A stretch of 64,000 nucleotides of DNA from assembly GCA_033439295.1 (NCBI GenBank), contig JAVTLE010000001.1, positions 62,001-126,000 of the forward strand, written 5' to 3'. Shown one piece after another: positions 33,701 through 44,560 of this stretch. Within the stretch, counting starts at the first letter, position 1; every line of letters begins with the position of its first letter. The translations under genes were made by a program, and so were the position numbers. Below the pieces are notes generated by a model. The model saw only the letters and a list, made by a program, of their open reading frames with translations, was not told where the DNA came from and made no database searches. This DNA comes from Deuterostichococcus epilithicus. Its lineage: Eukaryota > Chlorophyta > Trebouxiophyceae > Prasiolales > Stichococcaceae.

Positions 33701-36700
33701 GAGTGGTGACGCCCAATGTCTTGCGGTTNCAAAAGATGNGGCACATCGGCCACTGCATGAGTTGAGCAAGGCAGCGTGCGATGTGCGCATCTCCCCCCTT
33801 CCCCCCAACCCCAAGCGGCTCGTGCGATTGAGGCAAAGCTCGGCGGTTGGGCACCTGCAAGCTAAGTCAAAGGTTTCAAAGCCACAAACAAACGCATTCC
33901 CATACTAGGCAAGGGCATTCCCAAACTAGCCGCCGGCGTGCTCACCTGCAACAAGCTGGGCGTCCGGCTGGCGGCCGCCGTGCGGCCGCAGCGCGGCGAT
34001 GAGCGCCGCCGCCAGCCCACAGTCCACGATGAGGCACTTGTTGTCCTCGTGGCCNCTGGCGCCTGCCGCGGCTGCCCATGCAACCTGCGCCTCCAGTGCC
34101 TCTGCGCCTGTACAGACAGCAGATGGGTTGCCCGAGCGGCAGCGAGGGTTGCCGGAACCTGTCGGGATGCCGAGCTCTGTCAGGACGCCGCTTGGGTGGC
34201 GGTCCAGGCGCAGGATCCGTGAGCAGGCGCTGTTCTGCGCCGCTGCCGCCGCTGTCGCCGCCGCCGCTCACGCCAGCTCGGACGGCAAACCAGCGACCAG
34301 TCAAGGTCGCCTGCGGGCACGGATCACCCGAGCTACACACTCTGCACCAAGCTGCTGCACAGGTGGGGTCTCCAGAGCCAGCTTCGGCTGGGCAGGAACA
34401 TTGATCGCCTGATGCGTGTTGTAAGGATGATTTCGCAGCCTGCTGTAGAACAGCGCAAGGATGGGAGATGGAAGTCGCGCGGTGCCACCGGTGCCGCGCT
34501 CATCCCACCGCCTCGGCCAGCCTGCAGCATGTGTCATGGCACCGCACCCCTCCTCGCCAACCTTGTCCGCAGCCGCGCCGACTGCGCTGGACCTCGGCCC
34601 GTCGCAGTCCCCTGCACGACAAGATGCCACCGCAGCAAGTGGAAACGCCGTCAAGTCCCACCTGTGCTGCGGCTCCGGGCTGCGTCCAGCAGCAGCAGCA
34701 GCAGCCGCGGGCCGTCGCCCGCCTCGAAGGCGTCGCGGCTGCCGTCATCCCCGAGCACCGCCGCCAGCGCCTGCGGGCAGCATGAATCGTCGTGAGGCGG
34801 CGCTGATTTAGGTGCGCCCCACTGTGTATTGGGTTCAGGGTTCAGGGTTTAGGGTTCAGTACACGTCTGGGCGCAGCGGCGGCTGCCATCATCCCCCAGC
34901 ACCGCCAGCGGCCTGCGGGCGGATCAGGAGGNNTNCGGGTCAGGCTTTGNGTACTGGTCGGGGGATGTCAGAGAACAGGTCACAGCTGCAGCTGTGCGTC
35001 GCAGGCATCTCTTCGAATGGGTGTGTCCCCAGGCAGTGGTACAGCGACACCACCTCAAAGCCCGATGCTTCCCAGGCAAGATTCTGCAAAACGCAATGCC
35101 GGCGAAGAAACTGCCGCAACTGGCAGGAAACAGCACCGCCAGCATACGGAGAGCTGCTGGAGACGTTTTGGGACTGCTAGACATGCAGGCACTTTCGCGT
35201 TCTGCTACCAGCTGCTGCCAGCAGCGGCCTCGACGGGATACATATTCCACGCGCCTGGCAGGTCTGGGTGGCTGCGGCCAGGACGCCGTCAGACACGGAG
35301 CCCGCGGCGCCGACCGGCGGGTTGCNCGCCAGCTGCTGCGCCGCCGCCAGCAGCGCCGCCACAGCGCCGGCTCGCGCCGCCACTGCAGCGAACGAGTCAC
35401 AGGTGTGAATGTGGCGGCTGTTGCGCTTTCGGGTGTTGGGATCCAGGCTTGCATGCAGCTGTTCGAAGGCCTGCCGCCCAATCGGACACTGGGTCTAGTA
35501 CCACCCTGCCCCTGGATCGGGTCCTCATCATCCAGCACATGGTATGTGACGGAGGCAAAATGAGGCCGTGCCAGATGTCAGCAACGCCTCCACTCTCCAG
35601 GCTTCGCAGTCGGCCTGCCCATGCTGGCGTAGGGCGGTCGCGCTGAGGCGCCACAGTGCACTTCTGACTGCCTTGCTGACGCAGCCCATGTGCATGCACC
35701 AGCCACCTGCGAGGGCCTGCTCCTGCGCGCCCGCACCGCCGCCGGGTGGCAGCGCCGCCAGCAGCTCGTCCAGCGCGGCGGCCAGCCCCGACGCGTCTCC
35801 AGCGCCTGGAGACGGCAGCGCCTGGGCAGCGGCGTCCACGCGCGACACCGCCAGCGCTACTGGGTGCCTGTGGGGAAGACGGCGGTGATGCAGCGACGCT
35901 ACCGCACCCTCCAATCGGCGGCGAGGCCCGGCGCTGCGGGTACCAGGTCATCAGCCATAGCATTGGCCTCGCCCGGCGCGCCGCTGTTCAGCATGCGGGT
36001 CCAGCGGCGGCTGTGCGTACTGCTCCAGGGTTGGCAGCTGGCGGCGGCACCAGTGAGGGCAGCCACAGGCGGCGGCTGGCCCTGACGCTGGCAGAGGGCA
36101 CTAGCGCATCCAGCTGGCACATGCATGGAGGCGAGGCGAGGCTGTGCGGACGGCATGCGAGGCTGGAAGGCGAGTGCTGAAATGCGTTCGCAAGAGGCTG
36201 TCCTGCGCATCTTCACATGCGGATGCAGCAGTGACTCACGAATTGGTGTCGATGCCGCCGGCCACCTTGACGATGCCCGAGAGGTCAACTCCCTGCGGCA
36301 GGGGCGCCTGGTGGTGAGATCGTGATCTTGCATCTTGGCATCTGGATGCAGCATCGACGGCTTGACGGCAGCGCACACTCAGTGAGGCAAAAGGAAGAGC
36401 ATCAGCTGCGGCACTGCACGTGGTCATGTCCCCAGCAGCGAATGCACAGGCAGCGGGCGCGAACCGCCACCGAGCAGGCGCGCCTGCATCTCAAACTCCT
36501 GGATGGCGCTGCTCAGCGCCTCGTCCGGCTGCACGTCGGGATGAATATGTCATGGTTTCTACCCTGAGATGAGTCCTCAGTAAGCCAGACAGGGCTGCCA
36601 TTCCTGTGCAAAATCTAGACCATGGCTGTCAGACGGCGGTGATCCAGACACCGGCAATCTAGCAATCGAGCACACCTCCATCTCAAATTCGGCTATGTTC

Positions 36701-36845
36701 TCTTGCACAGCAGCATCGAACGTCTCCTGCGAGCATGCCAGGAAGACTTGTAAGTGTCACAGCACGCGCTGCGCCGGATGGCAACGTGAACAGCCATCCG
36801 GCAACGGGGCTATACCTGAGAGGTCCTGGACTTTGGAGGTGCCAT
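30779..36845 (-). CDS. Armadillo-repeat protein, ARMC6 homologue
   Basis: Exon 1 (36816-36845) is MAPPKSRTSQ and exon 2 (36676-36726) ETFDAAVQENIAEFEME; exon 3 gives PDEALSSAIQEFEMQ and exon 4 GVDLSGIVKVAGGIDTN. This N-terminus matches the ISQETFDxxVxEN...EFxxQGVDLSxIV signature of ARMC6 as I know it. ARM-repeat exons follow: about 35863-35705, 35404-35270 (FAAVAARAGAVAALLAAAQQ), 34761-34660 (ALAAVLGDDGSRDAFEAGDG), 34060-33945 (DNKCLIVDCGLAAALIAALR), 33166-32898, 32268-32063 (GGLHAALAVLRANLGAPGVA), about 31905-31730, 31432-31330 (IGLVVALTLRQPDIATAAVE) and a last exon from about 31000 (VQRQCCMALRNICARSPELR, then GDVGAAALRDMG), stop at 30779-30781. ARMC6 is a conserved protein of poorly known function, probably a protein-interaction scaffold. 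Oddities are a probable GC splice donor after exon 3, duplicated exon copies in introns, and ambiguous bases only in this locus. Confidence 0.85.
32290..32378 (-). pseudogene. Extra intronic copy of an ARMC6 exon (copy 2)
   Basis: It begins after its own CACAG 3' splice site at 32378. The nucleotides align with the start of the real exon (32268 downward); one frame reads GLHTALQVLCRMLRSV, against GLHAALAVLRANLG. Small insertions or deletions shift the frame at its start, so it is probably not a usable exon. Confidence 0.65.
32520..32600 (-). pseudogene. Extra intronic copy of an ARMC6 exon (copy 3)
   Basis: It starts after TTGCAG at 32600 and reads DMEEAHGMHAAPEVLYTIRM, against DVEEAGGLHAALAVLRAN in the real exon. 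It then ends at a stop. It is still open over its first part, so it may be a decaying alternative exon. Confidence 0.6.
34826..34925. repeat. Telomere-like TTTAGGG/TTCAGGG cluster plus ARMC6 exon fragment
   Basis: Units of GGGTTCA and GGGTTTA are repeated at about 34830-34859, with one exact TTTAGGG at 34848-34854. Directly beside it, at about 34875-34925 on the minus strand, is a short copy of the start of the ARMC6 exon at 34761 (PLAVLGDDGSRR against ALAAVLGDDGSRDA), again after a GCAG splice-like site. Confidence 0.65.
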
Positions 36846-37683
36846 TGCGGACGACGGGACACCTATATGACAATCAGCGCTGCACGACTTGGATCATTTT
36901 TGCTGAAGGTGCCCGATCAAGTTGGCAAGAGATACTAGTATGTGCCAGAGTTTCCAGGCGTGCTTTTGACCAAGGCGAAGGCTACACAGGTATGCTGCTT
37001 CAACCAACTTGTCAGGCAATTGCATGCGCTTGCGTTCTGGTGCAACGTTTGGCGGGAAAGCGCTGCACTTGCCAGGGGCGCAGCAAAACACCGAGAGCAG
37101 TTGATGACGGAGCTGCAGCTCAGTGCCGGCGAGAAATTCTCGGTTTTCGCATATGCACACTTCAAAACCCGATCTTCAGGAAAGCCCCTGCGTGACCTCC
37201 GGACAGACAGCCTGCTTCTACTCTTTCCCGTGCGAGCACCTGCCGTTAGTTGCTTCGTCAATCCCTGCAGTGTTGCTCGTTGATCCAGCGAGCTGGACCG
37301 GTGCTGCCAGTCCAGATCGCCGCCCATCACGTCAAGTGCTTGAGAACCTGCGGCGAATTGACCCAGTACTGCGCGGCGAGCCGACTGCAGCGCCGCTGCA
37401 CAGCACATCAGGCAGCTCCCAGTGCACGTTGCAGTTGTGTACGCCACAGATGCACAGCGCCTGGCCGGACGTTGTACTACGGGTTGAAGGTAACAAAACA
37501 TGCGGTCCTACCCAATTGGTGGGAACATGCAGCCACCTGCATGCCTCGCTAGATGCGCCTGCCGCAATGCGCATTTCACTACTGCCACATATGTGCACGT
37601 CCATACATGGCTGAGCTGTGTGCCGCTTGTAGGTATCACTTGCAGGCGCTGAACCCACCTTTGCATCGGAAGCGCTCAGGAAG
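36846..37683. promoter_or_regulatory. Shared upstream region of ARMC6 and the zinc-finger gene
   Basis: 838 bases separate divergent start codons at 36845 (-) and 37684 (+). Nothing else with coding potential was recognised. Confidence 0.4.
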
Positions 37684-39798
37684 ATGACGGCATTGCAGCA
37701 TTGCATATTGTGCAATGCGCTGCTCAGTGCTGATGAACATGAGTGGAGCCGACACGTTCGGACAGAGCAGCATATGGAAAAGGTGCGGTTATGTTTATGT
37801 TGGTTTGGATGTGGTGCTCCAGTGTTTCGTGCTCTCTGTCATGTGGTGCGGTCTGACATGTACGTCCCAAAATACGCGCTACTGCCCTGGGACCTTGGAT
37901 TTCATTCCGCGCTCTTCTGATTGCGCCAGGCCTGCACCAGCGATCACCCCGCTGACTACTGGTCCGACAGTACATGGGACCAGTCGGCTTCTGCTTTGCA
38001 GCAGCCGTAGAGAGTGAACTCGTGCGCGGTAAGCACACAAAAGCTACAAGTCATCGAAACTACGACCAGCAGGTTGCCTTGACGCCTTAAACACTCCAAT
38101 TGCTTGTCATGTAGTGGCTGAAAGAATGATTCCTGATCTTCTGCGACTTGCAGTAGTGGGATCTGACAACAACAGCTTTGACCAGCGGGCGCAGCAGACC
38201 ACGGCGCTCATACGCCTTGTACGGGAAGGGTATGCGGGCGCTCCGGCGGAGGCGCTGCCACACGGCTTGGACACAACTTGGGAGACCGGTTGGTTCCCGA
38301 GTGACCCATATAATCGATACGATCCTCTCAGCCGCATGAATCAGCATATTGACGAGCACCAGGCTGTGGCAGGCGAAGAAGTGCTGCTGTCGCCTGCAGC
38401 GGCCTACGCCCTCAACAATCGGCTGCTGCTGGAAATGCTGGAACACCACATGGACGATGTGGCAGGTGCGTAAATTTTCATTTTTGAGACCCGATATCCA
38501 CGGGGCGCAGTGGTAACGGACACATGCAAACACTCATCTGCTAAGTTTCGACGTGCGTAATGCCTTTCACACAGACTTCTTATCGGCTTCTCTAGCGTTT
38601 AATGCGCCCGAGCTTGCCACGGCACACCTGGACATTTCCGCCGAGATGCTTCGCCAAAGCTCTTCCAGCTTCAACGAGCTTGCAAAGATGGAGTGTGTGT
38701 ACAAGCGGTGGCGATGCTTTGCAGCGAGCTGGTCACTCACTGCTGTGCTTCCAGCGGTGGCGCTGTCGGCCAAGCTTACTCACATTGAGCTGGAAGGTAG
38801 TGCTACTTTGTTGCTTTGGTGCCTGAAACAAACAAATGTGTAAAAGACTGCCGCTGATACCTGCTCTAACACTTTTTATCAAGGTACGCACATGAGTGTC
38901 GCCATGACGTAGCTGTGGTGCACAATGCAGTGTATTTGCGGGAGGGTTCTTTAATGTCCCGGCGTGCAACCGGAATCACATGTCTCGGTGCAAGCATCGG
39001 CGAGATTCCATCGCTGCAATCCCTGAGACTGGACATCCGCAGTGCAGTGCAACCTCGCCCTTTGGGTGCGGTCATACTGCGTATTCTCGAAAATGCGGCA
39101 GCGTCACTACTGAGCAATCCAGACAGCAAATTCAGGTAGGTGCGGGTTAACCCTAACGAAGCTTGCAACACGACCATTGCATTCGCGTCTCGCCCTGTTT
39201 TGAAGCTGCATGTCGTGTGCCGCACATGCGCATGCCAATAGTTGCCATTTTCTTTGAGGGCACTGAGTGTAAACCTTATCAAGAGTATCCTCAAACGCAG
39301 GGACTTGACATCGGTGATCTCAGAGGACCAGCAGCAGCATTTCGCAGATGCGACTGCATGGTTTCAAAAGCACATGGCTGATGCGCGCTGCTGCAGAAAG
39401 GCGGTTTTGATGGCCGCCCACCCCCGGTCTGCAGACTTGGGCCGGAAGTGATTGCAAGAGTTGAAAGTTGCATCCCATGCAAAGGAACATGTGTGCAACC
39501 TGCAATACATTCGAAAGCTCTCTTGTGCGGATAAATTTGTGTTACCTCATTGTGGCTGACCTGCTGGTACTGCTGCCATCGCAGGTCTGTTGAAGCAGCT
39601 TCGCAACTGGCTCTTTTGCCGGCGCCGCTGCTAGAGCACATTGCATTGCTGGCAACGCCGCCGGTTCCGGACAGCCAATTGCAAATGTTATGCCAGACCA
39701 CTGCGCCGGAGGACTGGGGAGAGAAGCACTGGACCGGTGGTAAATATCATGCGGTCGTAGATGGCTGTGTGCAGCCGATACTATATATCGTGACTTGA
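37684..39798 (+). CDS. U1-type zinc-finger protein of unknown function
   Basis: Exon 1 starts at the ATG at 37684. It encodes one U1-type C2H2 finger: CILC, thirteen residues, H, five residues, H (ending HVRTEQH), then MEK before a GT. This finger type binds double-stranded or structured RNA, or DNA. Later exons are about 38114-38465 (RMIPDLLRLAVVGSDNNSFD, then PLSRMNQHIDEHQAVAGEE and ALNNRLLLEMLEHHMDDVA), 38572-38794 (SLAFNAPELATAHLDISAEM), 38885-39138 (REGSLMSRRATGITCLGASI, then AVILRILENAAASLLSNPDS), 39258-39451 (LIKSILKRRDLTSVISEDQQ) and about 39580-39798 (QLALLPAPLLEHIALLATPP, stop at 39796-39798). The parts are helical and mildly acidic. I recognise no domain beyond the finger. A further small exon is expected between 37785 and 38114. 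Confidence 0.55.
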
Positions 39799-40534
39799 GC
39801 GGATGCTTGCCTTGGAAAACTAATGGGGTTGAGTAGAATGTTTTAAGTGCACTGCACGTCGTAGTGGTTGGGTTGCAGCAGTTTTGGTTGTCCAACGAAT
39901 CTCGGATTGGAACATCATCTCTGAACTGAGCCGTCCGGCCCTCACCTGGCCATCAGAGAGGTGTCGATTCGCAGCTGTGACAAGCGGCATGCTGGCGTTC
40001 ATTCCATGGGTGGCCACCTTCATCCGCGGGCATGCCATTGGGATTGCAAGTGGGCAGATTTGCTCCATGGGATGAAAGAACTTTCCAGCTGGGCTGCTCT
40101 CTCTGTAGTGTCGGAGAACCCTGACAAAGTATGTTACCCTAAACCCTCTCAAGATGTTTTTGAAACCTATAAACCCAATCACTCGGATCTGCCGGTTGAT
40201 TGCATCGGTAACCCTCGGTAAACCTCAACCAGCTCTGCTGCAACTTTAAATGGCATAATGTCACCATCCACCACAGCTGCCACCCTCCGTCCTCTGGTAA
40301 CGGCTGCAGCTTCATGCACGCGGACCTTGATGACCCAGCACGCCAGCATGCACACCTAGTTGCATGACGCCCGCCGATACATACCCATTTGCTGCCTCGA
40401 CGTAGCCGAGACCAACAGCTCTCAGCTAACCTTGCTGGATGACACCCAGCATGCCAGCATGCACGCCTGCATGAGGCCCGCCGCCATACCTATCTGCTGC
40501 CTTGGCTTTAACATCGACCGTGCATGCGTGATAA
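39799..40534. other. Convergent intergenic region, no gene recognised
   Basis: It lies between the 3' ends of the zinc-finger gene (+) and the LEA-repeat gene (-). It holds one CCCTAAACCC motif (40138-40147). No coding signal was seen. Confidence 0.5.
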
Positions 40535-43500
40535 TCACCAGCCGATGCACAGCCACACGACGGCAGTCAGCACAAAGGCGGCAACCAGAAGGTCCCAGCT
40601 CTCCTTGCCAGACTGTGCAGTCGTCTTGCTGCCAAACTCATCTCCCTGCAGTGCAGCAACCACCAGTTGTGATGGATCTTTCAGCAGCATGTATGATGGC
40701 GGCACCCAGCAACATGCAGCCACAAGTCCAGCTTGGAATGCAACATCGGCTGCTGTGGAAGCCATAGTGAAGCTGGTGGCCGCTATGCACCTTGGGAATG
40801 CAACTCGTCATCAGTGAGGTCTTGCGTCACGTCGAAACTCAAGTAAGGTGCCATAAAGGCTCCACAGTGCTATACAACACCTGTGCAGGGCTGCTGCCGG
40901 CGCGCCGCTGCGTGTATGGTGGCACAGCTGTGTCATCGGCCGGCAGGGTGGGTGCGTCTGCCTCCCGCTGCACGCCTGCAGCATCCTGCAGCAAAGCAGT
41001 ATTGGCGCCTTCATGGCTGAACCGCTTCCAACAACCAAAAATTTATGGGCAACAGGCACGAGTTCAGAGGGCGGTATTTCGCACACCAGCAAGAGCGCTG
41101 CATACCTATCGTTCCACTTTGTGGGTCAACACACGTGACAGCAGGCAGCACGCAGACAAGGGTATGTCAGTGTCCGAACAATCAGGACTCGAATTCAGCA
41201 TCTCGGGAAATCTGAAAGGTGGCGGGAGACACAGCAGAAGCACAGCAAATGGATCAAGGTGCCGATCATCAGTAGCTCCGACAGAAAGCGAAGGCCTTAT
41301 CGACATTTTACCTCGGCAAACCTGCCAGATGCGTCGTCCACCCCCTCGTGGTTGCCAGAGACGCCGCTGCCCTGCTGCTGCGAGGCCTCCTGCTGCTGCG
41401 CCAGGGCCTGCTGTGTCGAGGCGACCGCTGTTTTGACGGCGCTCGTCACGGCGGCACCAGCCGCCACGGCACGATCTGCCACGATGGTGCCGGCCGCTGC
41501 GGCGCGCTCCGCTACGGCGGCGCCACCCGCGGAGACGCGCTCCGCGGCAACGGCACCGCCTGCTGAAACTCGCTTCGCAACGGCGGCGGCGCCAGCTGAC
41601 ACCGTGTCTGCTGCGGTGGCAGCGTTCATGGACACCTTGTCCGCTGCAGTGGACAAGCCGGCGGCCCCACTCTGCAAAACGCCGCTGGGCACGCCAGCCC
41701 CATCGGATGTGGAGTCGGCAGGGGAGTCACCCTCCTCGGCAGGGGGTTCATCCTCCTGTGCAGCAGCCGGCGACGACGGCGGTCCAGGCGGCGGCGGCGG
41801 TCCAGGCGGCGGCGGTCCAGGCAGCGGCGGCGGCGGCATCGCGACCTCCGTCGACGATGGGCCGGACTCTGCCAATAGCGGTTTGTTCTCTGCCGGCACA
41901 GCCAGCTGGATGGCAGCGGCACTGATGCTAGAGCCGTCGCTGCTGGAGGCGACCAGGGCGGACTCGTCAATGCCAAAGGACTGCGACTCGCGCGTCAGCG
42001 GCGGCGGCGACGGCGACGTTTGGCTGGCGGCACCCTGCGGGGAGTCGCCCAGTGCTGGCGAGACGATGGGGGCCTGCTGTGCAAGCCGATGCACAAATGA
42101 TTAGACAGAGGTAACGATGAGGAGTTGGACGAGCAGTGACCAAAGCTAGTGTGCAGCAATGCCGTGAAGGTCGTAACTGCATTGGCGTCATGCTGTAGGA
42201 TTTTCGCAGCAACCGAGCAGGGCACGCTACAACATGCAGGCAACCTGTGTAGCGCTGCATGCAGCTGCCGTGGCGCTGTCCAATTGCCGGCTGCTCCGAG
42301 TGCAGGGTGCTGCATTCTGATCGCAGAAGCAGCATCGGGCTTATCCACTGCCACTGCAGATGCGGCATCTGAAGTCGAGCATACCTGCAGCTCAGGCGGA
42401 GGGCCACTCGTTATGGCGCTGCTGGTTCGGCCGCCCTGCTGCATTGTCAAATCCGATGACACTCCTGCCACATGCGGCACACTCGCCAGCGAACGCAGTG
42501 GCGCCTGCTGTGGCAGGCCCTGCTGGTCCAGTGCGCGGGATGGCGGCGGCGCCCCTTCAGCAAAGCTGGTGACTGCAGCGCTGCCGGTGGAGCCGGGTGG
42601 CAGCTGCTGCAGAAATGGTGGGCTGGTGCCGACGATGTCTTCAGATGGGTTCCGCTGCAGCCAAGCGGCCGCGTCCGCCAGGGTTTTCTGCGCCGCAAAC
42701 ACGACCTGTCGGCAAGGGGCGTGTCGAAGCGCAGATAGACGTGACTGGGCTTTGAGAAGATGAAGACCTGCTGCTGCGGATGATGCAGCACATAGCCAGC
42801 TCAAGGGAATGTCCTGTCAATCGAATCCAGAAAGGGTGCAAAAGTTCAGAATCGCGCTTTGCTCGCAGGCGAGCATCCGCACGTGCACAGCAAAGCGTTC
42901 ACCTCGATATCGACGGGTGCATCTTGTGTAACATCGCCTGCTGCACGCTGTGTCGCCATGTTCGCAGTCACAGGAACACACCAAAATTCGGGAGAGGGAG
43001 CGTTGGTGACCTCCTTGAACAGGCACAAAAACTGAAAATGCGCAGAGCTGCGCAGAAGTCGGGCAGCAAGTTGCTGCGTGACTGATGGTACGACCTTTTC
43101 ATAGCTTCGGCTTCCAGCTGGAACCTGCCCCGCCACATTTACTAATGGCGGCCTGACAGTGTCGGCAGAACACTAGAACACGTGATCATGCTTTTAGTTC
43201 ACGAGGTGAAGAGACCGCTTAGATCGAGCGTGAAGGCAGCAGTGGCGGAGGGGGCGCCTCGGCAGCTCCCGGCATCTGGCTGCGACGCCCCCGACTCGAA
43301 GGACCTGCGATTCTGGCAATTCTTCTCCTGGAGCATCTTCTCGGAAGCGTTTTCACCGGGCGACACGCGTCCGACCATTTGAAAAGCGGTCTGGCGCAAA
43401 TCCACTCCAGGGAGTGTGCAGGAGACCCTGCAGGGCTTTCGCAACGTTCCGGCAACGTCCCAGCACGGATGGGAAATCTGGCTGCCCGGCACCTGTGCCA

Positions 43501-43635
43501 CATGCACGCCATTGTGATAGGCATATGGTACAGCAAAGCAGGCTTGATGCGTGAGACAGGCAACGAGTCGCGCAAGGCATAGAAGTCAAGGGCTGGCACC
43601 CAGATCGCGAGCACATACTCCAAGGCTACAACTCA
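40535..43635 (-). CDS. Unknown protein with LEA-like repeats and C-terminal membrane span (3' part or whole gene)
   Basis: Minus-strand pieces in order: about 43635-43550 (EYVLAIWVPALDFYALRDSL, after a TTGTAG 3' splice site, so an internal exon), 43380-43300 (RVSPGENASEKMLQEKNCQN), 43085-42960 (SVTQQLAARLLRSSAHFQFL), 42785-42720 (VFIFSKPSHVYLRFDTPLAD), 42720-42390 (VVFAAQKTLADAAAWLQRNP), then a long exon, about 42075-41310: a Ser-rich part, a Pro-rich run of PPPPLPGPPPPGPPPP type, and five 11-residue Ala/Val-rich repeats. It ends GRFAE before GTAAAA. Then come about 40850-40795 (MAPYLSFDVTQDLTDDELHS) and 40765-40535 (FQAGLVAACCWVPPSYMLLK ... SWDLLVAAFVLTAVVWLCIG, then W and the stop). The last exon has one C-terminal span. 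The repeats look amphipathic, as in LEA or lipid-surface proteins. No family was recognised. Because the first piece is internal, the gene may continue upstream into the 45515-48342 feature. Confidence 0.5.
41448..41612 (-). repeat. Five 33-bp units encoding 11-residue amphipathic repeats
   Basis: On the minus strand the units read ADTVSAGAAAV, AKRVSAGGAVA, AERVSAGGAAV, AERAAAAGTIV and ADRAVAAGAAV. The fixed 11-residue period, with a charged pair early in each unit, is typical of LEA, apolipoprotein and perilipin-like helices that lie on lipid surfaces. Confidence 0.8.
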
Positions 43636-43667
43636 AGTCTAGTGCTGTTTGACAGCCAAGTCTTCTC

Positions 43668-44560
43668 ATGCACTCCTCCATCGGCCGCCCTCTGGTACTC
43701 CAGGCCACGGTCTTGGGGGAGTTGGGGATCTTCGACTGCGATCTGGTTGCTTCTAGCGAGAGTCAGCCTCCCAGTAATCTCCGGCCTGAGGACCTGCATG
43801 CTGGATCGGCGGCGGACCTGGACGCAGCAATTGCGCATTATACTGCGCAGAGGGCCCCAGGCGGAAGCGACCTGTGGGCAGCCTCTTCGCCGCTCGGGAT
43901 GCCGATCAGCATGGCTATGCCGGCGCAGCAGCAGCCGCAGAGGCCGACGCAGCAGCCGACGCCGCAGCAGCAGCCGCCGCAGCAGCCGCAGCAGCAGCAG
44001 CCAACCTGCCAGCTCGGAGAGCAACAGTGGCGGGTCGAGCAGGCAATCGCCCGAGACGTCCTTGCGGCAGAAGCTGTGGCAGCCGCGGCAAGTGGCCTGA
44101 CACATCGTTGCACCTCATCACACCAGCAATGGTGAACAACGAGCAACCTTGTCCGTACTGGCTGACCCGTCCTGCAGTCCTGTCGACTGCAGGACAGCTG
44201 AGTGCTCGCATTCCTGCTACCCTGCTCCTGCCAGGGTGAGCCTGATCATGGCGCTGTGAATGCGCGGTCATCGGCATTGATTTGGCCCTCCTGCAGCCCT
44301 CGCTGACCCGTCATGTTGCCCCATGGCTGCAGGGTCTGAATGGCAAAGTCCCATCTATGGCGCTGGACGAGGTGGCTTCCATCGTCGACTTCCTCGATTA
44401 CAGCCACCCGCTGTGCCGGCCTAGCCTGCACCCAGTGATGCCGCCATTGCTTGCGGTCGCCACCGTCCGCTCCCTGCCGTATATTTCGCACGTGATGCGG
44501 CCTGCCGTATGCGCCGCCGCCGCCGACGCAGGGCATATCTCGACCTCAGGGCAGAGCCGT
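43668..44560 (+). CDS. Candidate Gln-rich gene on the + strand
   Basis: The ATG at 43668 opens a frame (MHSSIGRPLVLQATVLGELG) through a Gln/Pro-rich stretch (43925-44000) to EQQWRVEQAIARDVLAAEAV, with a GTGGCC near 44090. A possible next exon at about 44336-44550, after CTGCAG, reads LNGKVPSMALDEVASIVDFL and SLHPVMPPLLAVATVRSLPY. No family was recognised. It lies opposite the presumed long intron between two parts of minus-strand coding sequence, so it may be nested or may be only an open G+C-rich frame. Confidence 0.33.

Noticed and set aside
34826-34860. A true telomere
   Set aside because: The array is short and impure, and lies inside an ARMC6 intron with coding sequence on both sides.
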